A stretch of 64,000 bases of DNA from an uncultured Mobiluncus sp. (GTDB taxonomy: Bacteria; Actinomycetota; Actinomycetes; Actinomycetales; Actinomycetaceae). The notes under the pieces are model-generated. The model saw nothing but the letters and a program-made list of their open reading frames with translations. It was not told where the DNA came from and did no database searches. The stretch's first letter is position 1. The number at the start of each line of letters is the position of its first letter. Below, one piece after another: positions 1 to 9,211 of this stretch. The stretch is taken from positions 1 through 64,000 of the forward strand of contig NZ_CABTWO010000002.1 in the NCBI RefSeq assembly GCF_902488535.1, given 5' to 3'. A program made the position numbers and the translations under genes.

Positions 1-334
1 AAACACGGTCCTCATCAAATCAGAAAACCGCAAAAACACTAACAAAAAAGCACCCCAAAAAAAGGGCACCAAAAAACGCGTAAACAAAAAACAAAACGCT
101 ATCGAGATCAAAACCAACAAACCCACTCGCGCGAGGTTTCCCTCGCACCGGGGGACCCGATTTTAGAGCACAGAACTCCCTCAGCGGTTCATTCCGTAGC
201 TTTGCCATCAGGCCCGATTTGCTGCCCTACCGACTTAGTCAGTCGCAAGAGCAACGGATATATAACTTAGTAGGTTTCCTACGCAGTGTCAAATCGAAGT
301 TAATCGTCCGCGTTTTCCCTCAGTTTTCAACCGT
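1..334. other. non-coding window edge, A-rich
   Basis: No convincing gene lies between the window edge and the stop of the ABC permease. The first ~110 bases are very A-rich on the plus strand with few T. A 10-base self-complementary CTCGCGCGAG follows at about 129-142. The only open frame here, 62 codons on the minus strand, lacks a ribosome binding site, and its hydrophobic tail is just the translation of the T-rich complement. Confidence 0.5.
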
Positions 335-1558
335 TTACGACACTGCTTCTCGGCGCAGGGCATCCTTGAGTTTCAGGCGCTCTCCGGTGGCGAGGATTCC
401 CCTGCGGTACAGTTTGGCTCCCAACCAGACTAAAACCGGCAGGATAGCCAGGTTAATCCCTACCGAAAGTAGGGGCTCCCACCACTCCACAGTCGAGGAG
501 GCAAGCTGACGTGCCGGCATCGCGTAGCAGTTAAGGAACGGAATCAGAGAGACCACTTTGATGAACACGCTTCCGGGAGTGAGTACCGAGAAAATGGCGG
601 AGTAAAACCCGCCCAACTGCAGCAAAATGAGCGGAAGCGTGGACTGTCCAACATCTTCTTGACGCGATGCCAGCGCTCCCGCCCCGGCGAATAGCACCAT
701 ATAGGTCGCTAAGCCCAAGATAAACCACACTATGTACCAGCCGGAGAAACTGGCCAGGTCGATTCGGATTCCGCTGGTCAGACCCGAAATTAACAAGGCT
801 ACCAGTCCCGCTGAGCCCATGATTAAGATTTGCAGGGCTCCCAATAATGTGATGCCCAGAATCTTGCCGATGAGGAGCTGCTTTGGGGTCACCGTAGAAA
901 CCAGAATTTCCACTATTCGCGAGGATTTTTCTTCAACAACGCCGTAAGCAACCAGCTGTCCCGACGCCATGACGACAATAAATAGCAAGGTAATCAGCAC
1001 CATTACCACCAGGTAAGCCGCGAAGTTAAAGTCATCCCCGCTATCCCCGGACTCTGAGATGTCTCTCACCTCGACCTGCATTTGCTGCATTTTCTGGCCG
1101 ATTTCCTGGAAACTGCCGCCCAGATTACCGATATATGAGCTCAACATGACGCTTTGCGCGGTGGCATTAATCATCAACATCGCCGTGGGAGAAGCCGGTC
1201 CATTACTAAACACCACCGGCTTGTCAGCAGTGCCACCAATCCCGAGGCTAATCTCCTCTTTTTGTACCGCCTGTTCCAATTCCTGGTCGTCGGCATATCC
1301 CTTGACCTTGTACATCGGCCCCATCGGGGAAGCCGTATTCAGAAAGGGATTCGCCTCAGGTTCAAAGGCCGGTGCGTAACTTTGGGTTTGGGTGGTTACG
1401 CCGATTTTCTCGGTGTCCGCTTCGGAGAGGTGAAAGAAATTTGCCAATCCCCCTGCTATTAGCACCACCAGCACCACCACAATGGTAGAGATAATGGCGG
1501 ATTTGGATTTCATCCGCACCGAGAACTCGCGCCCGGCAATAATCATAATTTGTTTCAT
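335..1558 (-). CDS. ABC-2 type exporter permease (NatB-like)
   Basis: This 407-residue membrane protein is the permease half of an ABC-2 exporter. One transmembrane helix lies near residues 20-42. A large extracytoplasmic domain follows (about 45-175), then five or six hydrophobic segments from about residue 180 to 385, the usual NatB/YhaP plan. Its ATG sits inside the last codons of the ATPase gene upstream (4-base ATGA overlap), so the two are translationally coupled and form one transporter. The NatAB family exports sodium or small toxic molecules, but the substrate cannot be read from the sequence. It is the last gene of its transcript. Confidence 0.85.
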   Translation of the reverse strand: MKQIMIIAGREFSVRMKSKSAIISTIVVVLVVLIAGGLANFFHLSEADTEKIGVTTQTQSYAPAFEPEANPFLNTASPMGPMYKVKGYADDQELEQAVQKEEISLGIGGTADKPVVFSNGPASPTAMLMINATAQSVMLSSYIGNLGGSFQEIGQKMQQMQVEVRDISESGDSGDDFNFAAYLVVMVLITLLFIVVMASGQLVAYGVVEEKSSRIVEILVSTVTPKQLLIGKILGITLLGALQILIMGSAGLVALLISGLTSGIRIDLASFSGWYIVWFILGLATYMVLFAGAGALASRQEDVGQSTLPLILLQLGGFYSAIFSVLTPGSVFIKVVSLIPFLNCYAMPARQLASSTVEWWEPLLSVGINLAILPVLVWLGAKLYRRGILATGERLKLKDALRREAVS

Positions 1559-2541
1559 TGCTGACCACCTTTCACATCCGCGGTCTCGGTACAGACCATC
1601 GCGGTGGCCCCGGTTTTTGGTTCGTTTTCCTCTACGGCGCTGCGGAAGATTTCCGCAAGCGTGGGGATTACCGGGACGAATTCTGTGACATTTCCCGTCT
1701 CAACCGCGGCTTGCAGTATGGCGTGAGCTGTAGGGCTGTCTGAGAGAACCGGCACCAGCAAACCGCCGGGAAAAAACTGTACCGATTGGTTTAATTTGCG
1801 GGCGGCTTCCGTCCCCGCCACCACGGCAGCTTCGTCGCCACACAACCTGACCACCGGTGTCCCGGCCTCACGCCGCAGCTTTTCAACCTCGCCCGAAGCA
1901 ACTATGGACCCTCCCGAAAGAATCGACACGTGCGTACACAGCGACTCCACCAGGGACAGCTGATGAGACGAAAAAATGACCGGCACCCCTTGTGCCGCGT
2001 ACTCCTGCAAAACCCCACTCATGACATCTACGGCCAACGGATCCAATCCGGAAAATGGTTCGTCGAGAATCAGCATCACCGGATTGTGAACCAGCGCCGC
2101 CGCTAGCTGCACGCGCTGCTGGTTGCCGAGGGAAAGCTTTTCCACGCTGTCTTTTAATCGCTCTGACACTCCCAGACGTTGTACCCAGCGCTGGGTTGAT
2201 TCGCGTGCGGTGCTTCGATTCTGACCGTGCAATCTGGCGAAGTATTCCAGTTGCTCCCCGACTTTCATCTTTGGATACAGGCCGCGTTCTTCTGGCATAT
2301 AGCCGATGGAGGCCCGGACCGGGGCGTCAATAGGTTCGCCCCCGAAAGTCACCCGTCCCCGATTCGCGTCGATGATGCCCATCACGATACGCATGGTTGT
2401 GGTTTTCCCAGATCCGTTCGCGCCCACAAAACCCATGACCTGGCCAGGTTCCACGTTCATGGAAACACCTCGCAAAACTTCGCGAGTCCCAAAAGATTTG
2501 TACAAGCCCTCTATACGCAAAGCTCTACTGTTTTGTCCCAT
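1555..2541 (-). CDS. ABC transporter ATP-binding protein (NatA-like)
   Basis: This is the ATPase of an ABC-2 exporter, 328 residues. It shows Walker A GANGSGKTT near residue 41, the signature LSLGNQQRVQLAAAL in the form common to drug and NatA-type exporters, and Walker B VMLILDEPF followed by a switch histidine in SSHQLS. A C-terminal extension of about 100 residues (DUF4162-like region) follows the nucleotide-binding domain. It overlaps the permease gene by four bases. The start is divergent from uppP, with about 108 bases between the two start codons, so the promoters share that space. Function as an exporter ATPase is secure; the cargo is unknown. Confidence 0.88.
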   Translation of the reverse strand: MGQNSRALRIEGLYKSFGTREVLRGVSMNVEPGQVMGFVGANGSGKTTTMRIVMGIIDANRGRVTFGGEPIDAPVRASIGYMPEERGLYPKMKVGEQLEYFARLHGQNRSTARESTQRWVQRLGVSERLKDSVEKLSLGNQQRVQLAAALVHNPVMLILDEPFSGLDPLAVDVMSGVLQEYAAQGVPVIFSSHQLSLVESLCTHVSILSGGSIVASGEVEKLRREAGTPVVRLCGDEAAVVAGTEAARKLNQSVQFFPGGLLVPVLSDSPTAHAILQAAVETGNVTEFVPVIPTLAEIFRSAVEENEPKTGATAMVCTETADVKGGQQ

Positions 2542-2649
2542 AATTTCTCCTCACACCAAAACTTCCGCGCAAAATCAGGATACAACCAACCCCCGAGCGT
2601 CCGGTTCCGTTTGTCCAAGTTTACCGGTGGGGCGTATAGGATAAAACCC

Positions 2650-3525
2650 ATGTCATGGTGGGAAGCGCTAATCCTCGGTATCGTCGAGGGCATAACTGAA
2701 TACTTACCTGTCTCTTCAACGGGACACCTCACGATTACTGAATACCTGATGGGTAAACAGATTGATGACGTGGGGATGGTCGCTTTCACAGCGGTCATTC
2801 AAATCGGAGCCATCGCGGCGGCAGTACTGTACTTTTGGAGTGATATTTGGCGCATCATAAAGGCTTGGGTGACGGGTCTGTTTCACAAGTCCGTCCGGCG
2901 CAATCCCGATTATCGCTTCGGCTGGGCCATCGTCATTGGGTCGGTGCCGATTGCTGTGGTGGGATTGTTGTTTAAGGACTTTATCGAGACTGGCTTGCGT
3001 TCCATGTGGTTCGTAGCGGCCGGATTAGTGGTGTGGTCAGCCGTGCTGTTCGCTGCCGACCACTATGCGGCGCGACAGGCGGCGAAAACACCAACTCCCG
3101 GTTCGCCCAAAGCGACTAAAACAGACAATGAAACCACAGTGATTCAGGCGCTCCTCATTGGTTTGATGCAATGCGTATCGCTCATTCCCGGGGTTTCACG
3201 ATCCGGAGCCACGATTTCCGCGGGCCTGTTCCTGGGCTTTGACCGGGTCTTGGCGACCCGCCTGTCTTTCTTCCTGGGGATTCCGGCTTTGGTTGCTGCG
3301 GGCACTCTCGAAGGCGTGAGCAACTTCGACACTATCGGGGAAACAGTAGGCTGGGCACCCACCATTTTGGGGCTGGCTATGTCATTTATCATCGGGTACG
3401 CATCTATTGCCTGGTTACTGAAATTTGTTTCAAAACACAGTTTTAACTCCTTCATCATCTATCGCCTGTGCATTGGCGGACTCATCGCGGTGCTGCTGAT
3501 TGCTGGCATTATTCCAGCAAACTGA
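2650..3525 (+). CDS. uppP: undecaprenyl-diphosphatase UppP (BacA)
   Basis: UppP removes a phosphate from undecaprenyl pyrophosphate, recycling the lipid carrier of peptidoglycan synthesis; loss or gain changes bacitracin tolerance. The 291-residue product begins MSWWEALILGIVEG and carries both family motifs: EGITEYLPVSSTGHL near residue 12 (the E and SSTGH are active-site residues) and LIPGVSRSGAT near residue 180. About eight membrane helices are expected. The reading frame is open much further upstream, but homology begins at this ATG. TAGGA eight bases upstream may act as a weak ribosome site or as part of a -10 giving a nearly leaderless message. A MarC-type gene follows after 20 bases. 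Confidence 0.93.
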   Translation: MSWWEALILGIVEGITEYLPVSSTGHLTITEYLMGKQIDDVGMVAFTAVIQIGAIAAAVLYFWSDIWRIIKAWVTGLFHKSVRRNPDYRFGWAIVIGSVPIAVVGLLFKDFIETGLRSMWFVAAGLVVWSAVLFAADHYAARQAAKTPTPGSPKATKTDNETTVIQALLIGLMQCVSLIPGVSRSGATISAGLFLGFDRVLATRLSFFLGIPALVAAGTLEGVSNFDTIGETVGWAPTILGLAMSFIIGYASIAWLLKFVSKHSFNSFIIYRLCIGGLIAVLLIAGIIPAN

Positions 3526-3545
3526 TTTCGGGTATCGTGGAATCC

Positions 3546-4172
3546 ATGAACGCTGAGCTTGGGTTGTTTATTTCTACATTCACCACCTTGTTTGTAATCA
3601 TCGACCCCTTTGGGAACCTCCCCGTATTCATGTCTCTGACTAAGGACCTCCCCAAGAAACAGCGTCAAACAGTTGCTTGGCAGGCTAACCTGTTGGCGAT
3701 TGCCATTCTGTTCGTATTCGGGTTTTTTGGCTTTCAGCTCTTCGGCCTGCTGGGAATCAGCCCCGCTGCTCTACAGATTTCCGGAGGATTGCTGCTGCTG
3801 ATTGTGGCTCTGCAGCTGTTGACCGGTGCAGAAGGAACTGTCGGCGAGGAGGGGGGCTCTTTGAATATCGCCGCCGTTCCATTGGGTACACCTCTGTTAG
3901 CGGGACCGGGGGCGATAGTGGCTCTGATGGTAGCCATGGGACACGCGGGGCATCATCCCCTCGCCGTCATAGCGGTGACCAGTGGAACTATCGCGGTCAT
4001 GTTTACCTCGTGGCTCGCTATGCATTTTGCTACGCCTATCATCCGTTTTCTAGGAAATTCCGGTGTCGCGGTGATGACTCGACTGGCGGGTATGCTGCTC
4101 GCAGCCATCGCTGTGGAGCTGATGATCACCGGTGTTATCTCAGTCGTTCAGGACGTAGCAAAGACCATTTAG
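3546..4172 (+). CDS. MarC/UPF0056 family membrane protein
   Basis: A 208-residue integral membrane protein of the MarC (UPF0056) family. It has about six hydrophobic segments and the family's N-terminal signature TLFVIIDPFGNLPVF, with GTPLLAGPGAI in the middle. The family was once linked to multiple antibiotic resistance, but its transport role is unsettled. The start is the ATG of MNAELGLFIS: the longer frame overlaps the end of uppP and lacks family similarity. The gene is 20 bases downstream of uppP and very likely cotranscribed. Confidence 0.87.
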   Translation: MNAELGLFISTFTTLFVIIDPFGNLPVFMSLTKDLPKKQRQTVAWQANLLAIAILFVFGFFGFQLFGLLGISPAALQISGGLLLLIVALQLLTGAEGTVGEEGGSLNIAAVPLGTPLLAGPGAIVALMVAMGHAGHHPLAVIAVTSGTIAVMFTSWLAMHFATPIIRFLGNSGVAVMTRLAGMLLAAIAVELMITGVISVVQDVAKTI

Positions 4173-4355
4173 CAATCAACCAAAATAATTTATACCTGAA
4201 TTTTGTATTCTATTTTTCCAATGGCTATTGGCTCTCCTCGGATGAATACTGCTCGGAAAATATAAAGTTGAACTAAGCTGGAACAGCGACACATTAAGGC
4301 AACGCCTCGCAATCACGCGATACCACGGCTTTGCCAAAATCTGAGGAGGAGTGCA

Positions 4356-5402
4356 ATGACGCAAGTAAAAGCCTATGCGATGGATGGACCCGATCAGTCC
4401 TTTCACCCGACAATCTTGGAACGCCGCGAGCCCGGCCCTACCGAGGTGTATTTCGAGGTGAAATTTGCCGGGGTCTGTCACTCCGATATTCACACCGGCC
4501 GCGGTGAATGGGGGTCAGTTATCTACCCACTGACGCCAGGCCATGAGATTGCGGGTATTATTACCAAGATTGGAACGAACGTTACAAAGTTTAAAGTCGG
4601 TGATCGTGTCGGCGTGGGCTGCTTCGTGGATTCCTGCGGTCACTGCGAGGCTTGCGAAGCCGGTAGCGAACAGTTCTGCCGCAACGACGGCGGCACCATC
4701 TGGACTTACAACTGTGTGGGGCGCGATGGGCTGCCCACAGCGGGGGGCTACTCACAAGGCATCACGGTCGAACAAGACTATCTCTGCCGCATCCCGGATT
4801 CCATTCCGCTGGATAAAGCCGCTCCGATTATGTGTGCGGGCATCACCTTGTACTCCCCTCTGACTCGCTGGGGCGCGGGACCAGGCAAGAAGGTTGCTAT
4901 CGTGGGGATGGGCGGTCTGGGTCACATGGGGGTCCAGATTTCCTCCGCTTTGGGTGCCGAGACTCACGTCATCTCGCGCACGCGCTCCAAAGAAGCTGAC
5001 GCACGCCGGTTTGGAGCCGTAGAACTTCATCCCACTTCTGAGCCAGGCACCTGGGAATCGATGGCAGGACAGTTTGACCTGCTGGTTTCTACGCTGAGCG
5101 ACGGGGTGGAACTTGACGACCTGGTTGCTTGCGTGAAGCCTGAGGGTGTGGTGGCTGTAGTCGGACTGCCCGAACACAGGCAGGAATTTTTAATGCGCAA
5201 TGTCGTCAACGACCAAAAGATTATCGCTGGTTCCAGCATCGGAGGCATCGCCAAGACTCAAGAAGTCCTGGACTTTTGTGCCGAGCATGACATCGCCCCC
5301 CAGATTGAAATCATCAGCGGAGATAAAATCAATGAAGCCTGGGATAACGTGGTGAATTCCAAGGTGCGCTACCGCTACGTGATTGACACGTCAACTTTCT
5401 GA
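4356..5402 (+). CDS. zinc-dependent NAD(P) alcohol dehydrogenase
   Basis: A medium-chain dehydrogenase/reductase of the YahK/cinnamyl-alcohol dehydrogenase type, 348 residues, that interconverts alcohols and aldehydes. Catalytic zinc ligands are visible at C41 (GVCHSD) and H63 (GHE). The structural zinc site has four cysteines, C94, C97, C100 and C108. The Rossmann motif GMGGLGHMG lies near residue 185. A strong ribosome site, GAGGAGGAG, precedes the ATG by about five bases. The gene stands alone: the 183 bases upstream hold only a short CCAAT-GGCT-ATTGG hairpin. Its 3' end overlaps the convergent GtrA gene by 12 bases. The physiological substrate is unknown. Confidence 0.9.
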   Translation: MTQVKAYAMDGPDQSFHPTILERREPGPTEVYFEVKFAGVCHSDIHTGRGEWGSVIYPLTPGHEIAGIITKIGTNVTKFKVGDRVGVGCFVDSCGHCEACEAGSEQFCRNDGGTIWTYNCVGRDGLPTAGGYSQGITVEQDYLCRIPDSIPLDKAAPIMCAGITLYSPLTRWGAGPGKKVAIVGMGGLGHMGVQISSALGAETHVISRTRSKEADARRFGAVELHPTSEPGTWESMAGQFDLLVSTLSDGVELDDLVACVKPEGVVAVVGLPEHRQEFLMRNVVNDQKIIAGSSIGGIAKTQEVLDFCAEHDIAPQIEIISGDKINEAWDNVVNSKVRYRYVIDTSTF

Positions 5403-5828
5403 TTCACGCGAATCCAAAAAAATTTTCCGCGTCACAAAGTTCCACACCGCGACAACCACGGTGGCGAGGATTTTTGTGATGAGAGGGTCGATGCGGAACA
5501 CGACATCGCCGACGTAGAGCATGATTTCGTTGATACCTAAGCCAATGACGGCACCAACGAAGAATAGGATGACTTCACGTCGGCGAGTCATGTCGCTCTT
5601 GTGGCTGAAAACATAGCGCATCGATGCCGCGTAGTTGAAGGCTAGGGAAACGCAGAAAGAAATCACCGCCGCGATGAGGTAGTGAATTCCTATGATTTTG
5701 TAAAGGAAGGCAAAAAGCGTGTAGTCGATAAAGAAAGCCAGTAATCCGACAATCCCGAAGCCAATAATCTGCTTGCATAGATGCCACAGATTATTCCAGA
5801 AACGAGACGATTGAGGTGCTGCGGCCAT
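5391..5828 (-). CDS. GtrA-family membrane protein
   Basis: A small protein (145 residues) with four membrane helices, of the GtrA family. Family members are thought to move polyprenyl-linked sugars or to act with glycosyltransferases in wall or O-antigen glycosylation. Hydrophobic segments are at about residues 15-37, 45-65, 88-108 and 115-135. The open frame runs upstream through tRNA-Ala, so the N-terminal residues of the longest version are translated tRNA and were discarded. The chosen ATG has AAGGAA directly against it, which is poorly spaced, so a nearby alternative start is possible. Convergent with the alcohol dehydrogenase, overlapping by 12 bases. Confidence 0.75.
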   Translation of the reverse strand: MAAAPQSSRFWNNLWHLCKQIIGFGIVGLLAFFIDYTLFAFLYKIIGIHYLIAAVISFCVSLAFNYAASMRYVFSHKSDMTRRREVILFFVGAVIGLGINEIMLYVGDVVFRIDPLITKILATVVVAVWNFVTRKIFLDSRESES

Positions 5829-5902
5829 TTCCTTATGTTCGACTGTTGCTTGCGATACCGAAAAGTCGGAACCGGATTCATCCGATTCCGACTTCCAACC
5901 TG

Positions 5903-5975
5903 TGGAGCATAGGGGATTCGAACCCCTGACCTCAACATTGCGAACGTTGCGCGCTACCAACTGCGCCAATGCCCC
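5903..5975 (-). tRNA. tRNA-Ala (CGC)
   Basis: Read on the minus strand, the sequence folds as a complete cloverleaf. The acceptor GGGGCAT pairs with ATGCTCC, the D arm carries AGTTGGTA, the anticodon loop is TTCGCAA (anticodon CGC, alanine), and the T loop is TTCGAAT with an AGGGG/CCCCT stem. Discriminator base A. The CCA end is not encoded. Confidence 0.95.
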
Positions 5976-6070
5976 GGTTCGTATAGATTGTAGCGGTTGC
6001 AGGAGCTAACTTCCAATTTTCCCGACCCCTTCGGCTGTCGGCAAAAGTGCACCGGCGATTGAACCGAAAT

Positions 6071-7270
6071 TCAGTCCCCGCTGGCGCGACGCCGTTCCAG
6101 GATACTTTCCAAATCCACCGGAGCTGCACTGACGTCTTCTGCAGCCAGAGCCTCACCGGCAGGCAGAATCTGAGCGGTCTGGGGCCGCATGGGTACCGGG
6201 GCGTATTGCCAATCGGCACGAAAATCTTGCTCCACAACCACTTGGCGTATGGCACCAGTCTTAAGCGTGTAGGACGGGGTCGGTAAATCAGCGGGATTCC
6301 ACTTTGAGGTAGTTTCCTGTGCAGTCTCAACGGGATTCTCCACGGTCTCAGCACCGGGCTCCGTTTCAGATTTTGCCTTTTTATCAGGGCTCGAGTCTGC
6401 TGTTACCGGCTTTGTTTGAGCTTCAGCCTCGCTATCGTTTTGTACCGGACGTTCCGAATTAGTCAGGCACTCCGCGTCCTTAGCCAGACTTACTGCAGTA
6501 GCGGGCGCGGCTTCATTAGCTATCTGCACCGCTTGAGCCAAAGTACCGGGCACCGGTTTTCCTCCCGCTAGCGATGCCGCAGCGACCTTGGCCCACTGCT
6601 TAGCTCCGCGCATCCCTGCCGACTGCAACGCCGCTCGCCCTGCGGGACTTTGCGCCAAACGCTTTTCGAGAACCCGAATGGACTGCTGGAATTGACGGTC
6701 TTGCTCGCGACCGCGCTTCGCCGCTACTGCCCCCCACGAGATAGTTGCGGCGATGCCCGTCACGGGAGCCGCCAGCACCCACCACGCCAGGAAACCCGTG
6801 GCGACAAAGGCGCTGACTGCTGCCAAAGCAAACACCATGCCACCTAACAGGCCAGCGCGACGACGAGCCGAAGTGACCCGGTTGGAAGCTGCCGCCGCAC
6901 GGCTGGCTTTCGCTTCTGTGTAGGTTCTCAAATCCTGAGCCATCTTAATGGGTCGAGTCACCGTTCGTCCGAGTTGACCTTGGTTTTTATGCAGAGCGAC
7001 CTCTACGGAATGGGGTTGTTGCACCTGTTGGTCTAGTTCCAAAAGGCGCACTCCGTCCGAGAACCGGTCATCGTTTCGGGCTTGGCCCATTAGACGCCGC
7101 GATTTGGCCACCTGCGGTAAAAGCACCCCGATGACCACCAGTGTCAGGCCTAAAAGAATCCATGCAGAGATACCCACAAACCCAAAATAACGACCGGGCG
7201 GTACAAAAGGGTCACGCCACTCCGTACTCCCCTCGGAATACCGCAGTTTGACCAGCTGCGGAATCCTCAC
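6071..7270 (-). CDS. actinobacterial membrane protein, Rv0996-like by position
   Basis: A 399-residue protein of unknown function. The N-terminal part has one strong helix (about 29-50). The middle has two adjacent helices (about 140-160 and 162-180), flanked by basic stretches rich in R and K. The C-terminal 170 residues are hydrophilic, Pro/Thr/Glu-rich and probably disordered. It is the last gene after galU-moeA-acetyltransferase, the position held in mycobacteria by the transmembrane protein Rv0996; equivalence is inferred from order and topology only. One copy of the GGAAC-N4-GGTACAAA motif lies inside it (6439-6455). Confidence 0.7.
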   Translation of the reverse strand: MRIPQLVKLRYSEGSTEWRDPFVPPGRYFGFVGISAWILLGLTLVVIGVLLPQVAKSRRLMGQARNDDRFSDGVRLLELDQQVQQPHSVEVALHKNQGQLGRTVTRPIKMAQDLRTYTEAKASRAAAASNRVTSARRRAGLLGGMVFALAAVSAFVATGFLAWWVLAAPVTGIAATISWGAVAAKRGREQDRQFQQSIRVLEKRLAQSPAGRAALQSAGMRGAKQWAKVAAASLAGGKPVPGTLAQAVQIANEAAPATAVSLAKDAECLTNSERPVQNDSEAEAQTKPVTADSSPDKKAKSETEPGAETVENPVETAQETTSKWNPADLPTPSYTLKTGAIRQVVVEQDFRADWQYAPVPMRPQTAQILPAGEALAAEDVSAAPVDLESILERRRASGD

Positions 7271-7335
7271 CAGTTAACAACTACCACATCGCTAACAATA
7301 TTCACACTGACGCGCTAACTATTTTGGAGCGGCGG

Positions 7336-8004
7336 CTAGCCACGTTGACGCGCCGTCTCCAACCTGGCCACCATGTCGCCAGGGTGCCATTCTTCTGTAG
7401 TAATCGCGAAGGAATCATGATCACGCCACGCCGCATCAATGTAAAGGAAACGCTGCCGCAATCCCTCATAGCGCAGACCGAGCTTTTCCATGACCCGCAG
7501 AGAGGGGTTATTCTCAGGCCGAATATTCACTTCTAAACGGTGCAGACCGTAGGAGGCAAAACCCCAATCAATGACCATAGCTAGGGCCAGCGGAGTCAGA
7601 CCCCGACCGGCGAAACGGGAGTTAATCCAATAGCCCAGGGCAGCGCTCATCTCTGCCCCACGATGCACGGAGCTGAGTGAAATCTGACCAGCCAGACGCC
7701 CTTCTGCAACGATGCCGAAATACATTCCCTGACCTAAGCGTGCGGTGCGAGCGGCGTCTTTCACAAACTCATCTATGCTGACCGGGCGTCCCAATCCCGG
7801 GGGCGCTCCGGCTTCCCAAGGAGCCAACCAAGCCCGATCCCCCATTCGTAACTTTTCGATGGCGAAAAAGTCGCGCCCTTTTAGCTGGCGCACTTCCAGC
7901 CAATCTACGTCCGTCTGCAGACCCCGTTGTTTCAGGTTTTCTTGCCGGATGATGACCCGCCGGAATGCCCCCGGGTAAACCGTCTCACCTCGCAAATTAC
8001 GCAT
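7336..8004 (-). CDS. GNAT N-acetyltransferase (RimJ-like)
   Basis: A 222-residue acetyltransferase of the RimJ/RimL branch, which acetylates protein N-termini or small amines from acetyl-CoA. Family features include GYWINSRFAGRGLTPLAL (the acetyl-CoA loop), then HRLEVNIRPENNPSLRVMEKLG and EGLRQRFLYIDAAWRDH near the C-terminus. The start at MRNLRGE is 10 bases after the moeA stop; a longer frame would overlap moeA and has no family similarity. It belongs to the galU-moeA-rimJ set conserved in Actinobacteria. The target is unknown. Confidence 0.85.
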   Translation of the reverse strand: MRNLRGETVYPGAFRRVIIRQENLKQRGLQTDVDWLEVRQLKGRDFFAIEKLRMGDRAWLAPWEAGAPPGLGRPVSIDEFVKDAARTARLGQGMYFGIVAEGRLAGQISLSSVHRGAEMSAALGYWINSRFAGRGLTPLALAMVIDWGFASYGLHRLEVNIRPENNPSLRVMEKLGLRYEGLRQRFLYIDAAWRDHDSFAITTEEWHPGDMVARLETARQRG

Positions 8005-8014
8005 TTTGTACCGC

Positions 8015-9211
8015 TCATTCCAAAACCATACAGTGTAAGGTTTGCTGCGGCTGGACTTCTGTAACGTCCTCGGGAACCACCGCGAAGGCATTGGCCTGAG
8101 CCAGAGCCGCCAGTCTAGCCTGCGGATGCGAACCCAATACTTCTGCGCGGTATTCTCCCGGTTTTCCGGTCAGAACCACGGGAACAAACTCGCGACGTTC
8201 CGCTGGAGAAATCCAACCTCGTGACATTTTCGCCGGCACGGAAGCACGGTACAGGTTCGACCAGCCCGCCATCTTTCGCAAAGCCGGGCGCACAAAAGTT
8301 TCAAAAGCGACTTGGGCAGCCACTGGGTTACCCGGCAGACAGTAAATCGGGACCTCGCCCAACTTGCCGACCCCTAACTGACGACCCGGAGCAATGGCCA
8401 CATTGTCAAAGCGTAGGGAACCTAAAGGCGTGAGCACGTCCTTCACAGTATCTGCCGAACCGTAGGATAAACCTCCCGTGGTAACAATCACATCAGCACG
8501 CACCAGCTGGTCTTCAATAGTTTCCCGCAACCGCGAGCGCTCATCGGTGACCATAACCCGAAAAGTTTTCGCGTCAACTTCCTCGGCAGCGGCGGCCAGG
8601 CTATGACCATTCGCATCATTAACCTGACCCGGTTCACGATGAGCTCCCGGCTCTACAAGTTCATCACCAATGCTCAAAATCACGACCCGGACTCGGGGAT
8701 GCACCCGCACCCGTCCCTTACCCAAAGCCGCTAATAAAGCGATTTTTTGCGCATCCAGACGTTGGCCGGCACGCAGTACCGTTGTCCCGCCGGGGACATC
8801 AATACCGCTGGGAATGACCATTGCGGAGGCTCCTGGAGAAACCGGCTGGTTGACTGTGACCTGGGAAATGCCCATATCTGTTGACTCTACCGGCGCCACC
8901 GCATCTGCTCCGGGAGGCAGCGGAGCCCCCGAAGCAATCCGGATGGCGCTGCCCGGCACCAATCGAGTCCACACGGTATCACCCGCTTGAATATCTGCGG
9001 TAACGGGCAGGGTTACGGGAGCGCTAGCCACGTCCTGCGCCCGAACCGCATAGCCGTCCCCACCAGCCAAGTCAGTTGCGGGCAGGCTGGATTCGGCAAT
9101 AATATCTGCCGATAACACGCAGCCCACGGCGTCTTCCAGGGGCACTGCCAGTTCCGGCAGCGGTTCAGCGGCCAGCAGGCACAGATTCAGATGTTCTCCA
9201 ACGGAACGCAT
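8015..9211 (-). CDS. moeA: molybdopterin molybdenumtransferase MoeA
   Basis: MoeA inserts molybdate into adenylylated molybdopterin to complete the molybdenum cofactor. The 398-residue protein shows the N-terminal PATDLAGGDGYAVR signature, then VVILSIGDELVEPG and TTGGLSYGSADTVKDVL in the MoaB/Mog-like domain, and CLPGNPVAA before the C-terminal barrel. Length is normal. The ATG overlaps the galU stop by one base (TAATG), a tight translational coupling. No other cofactor gene is in the window. In Actinobacteria this galU-linked copy is often one of several MoeA paralogues (also called Glp), so the cofactor role here is probable rather than certain. Confidence 0.9.
   Translation of the reverse strand: MRSVGEHLNLCLLAAEPLPELAVPLEDAVGCVLSADIIAESSLPATDLAGGDGYAVRAQDVASAPVTLPVTADIQAGDTVWTRLVPGSAIRIASGAPLPPGADAVAPVESTDMGISQVTVNQPVSPGASAMVIPSGIDVPGGTTVLRAGQRLDAQKIALLAALGKGRVRVHPRVRVVILSIGDELVEPGAHREPGQVNDANGHSLAAAAEEVDAKTFRVMVTDERSRLRETIEDQLVRADVIVTTGGLSYGSADTVKDVLTPLGSLRFDNVAIAPGRQLGVGKLGEVPIYCLPGNPVAAQVAFETFVRPALRKMAGWSNLYRASVPAKMSRGWISPAERREFVPVVLTGKPGEYRAEVLGSHPQARLAALAQANAFAVVPEDVTEVQPQQTLHCMVLE

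Noticed and set aside
20..208. 62-codon minus-strand frame at the window edge
   Set aside because: No ribosome site, no family; its hydrophobic C-terminus is the translation of a T-rich stretch.
5829..5969. 47-codon N-terminal extension of the GtrA frame
   Set aside because: It translates tRNA-Ala; GtrA homology starts at the internal ATG.
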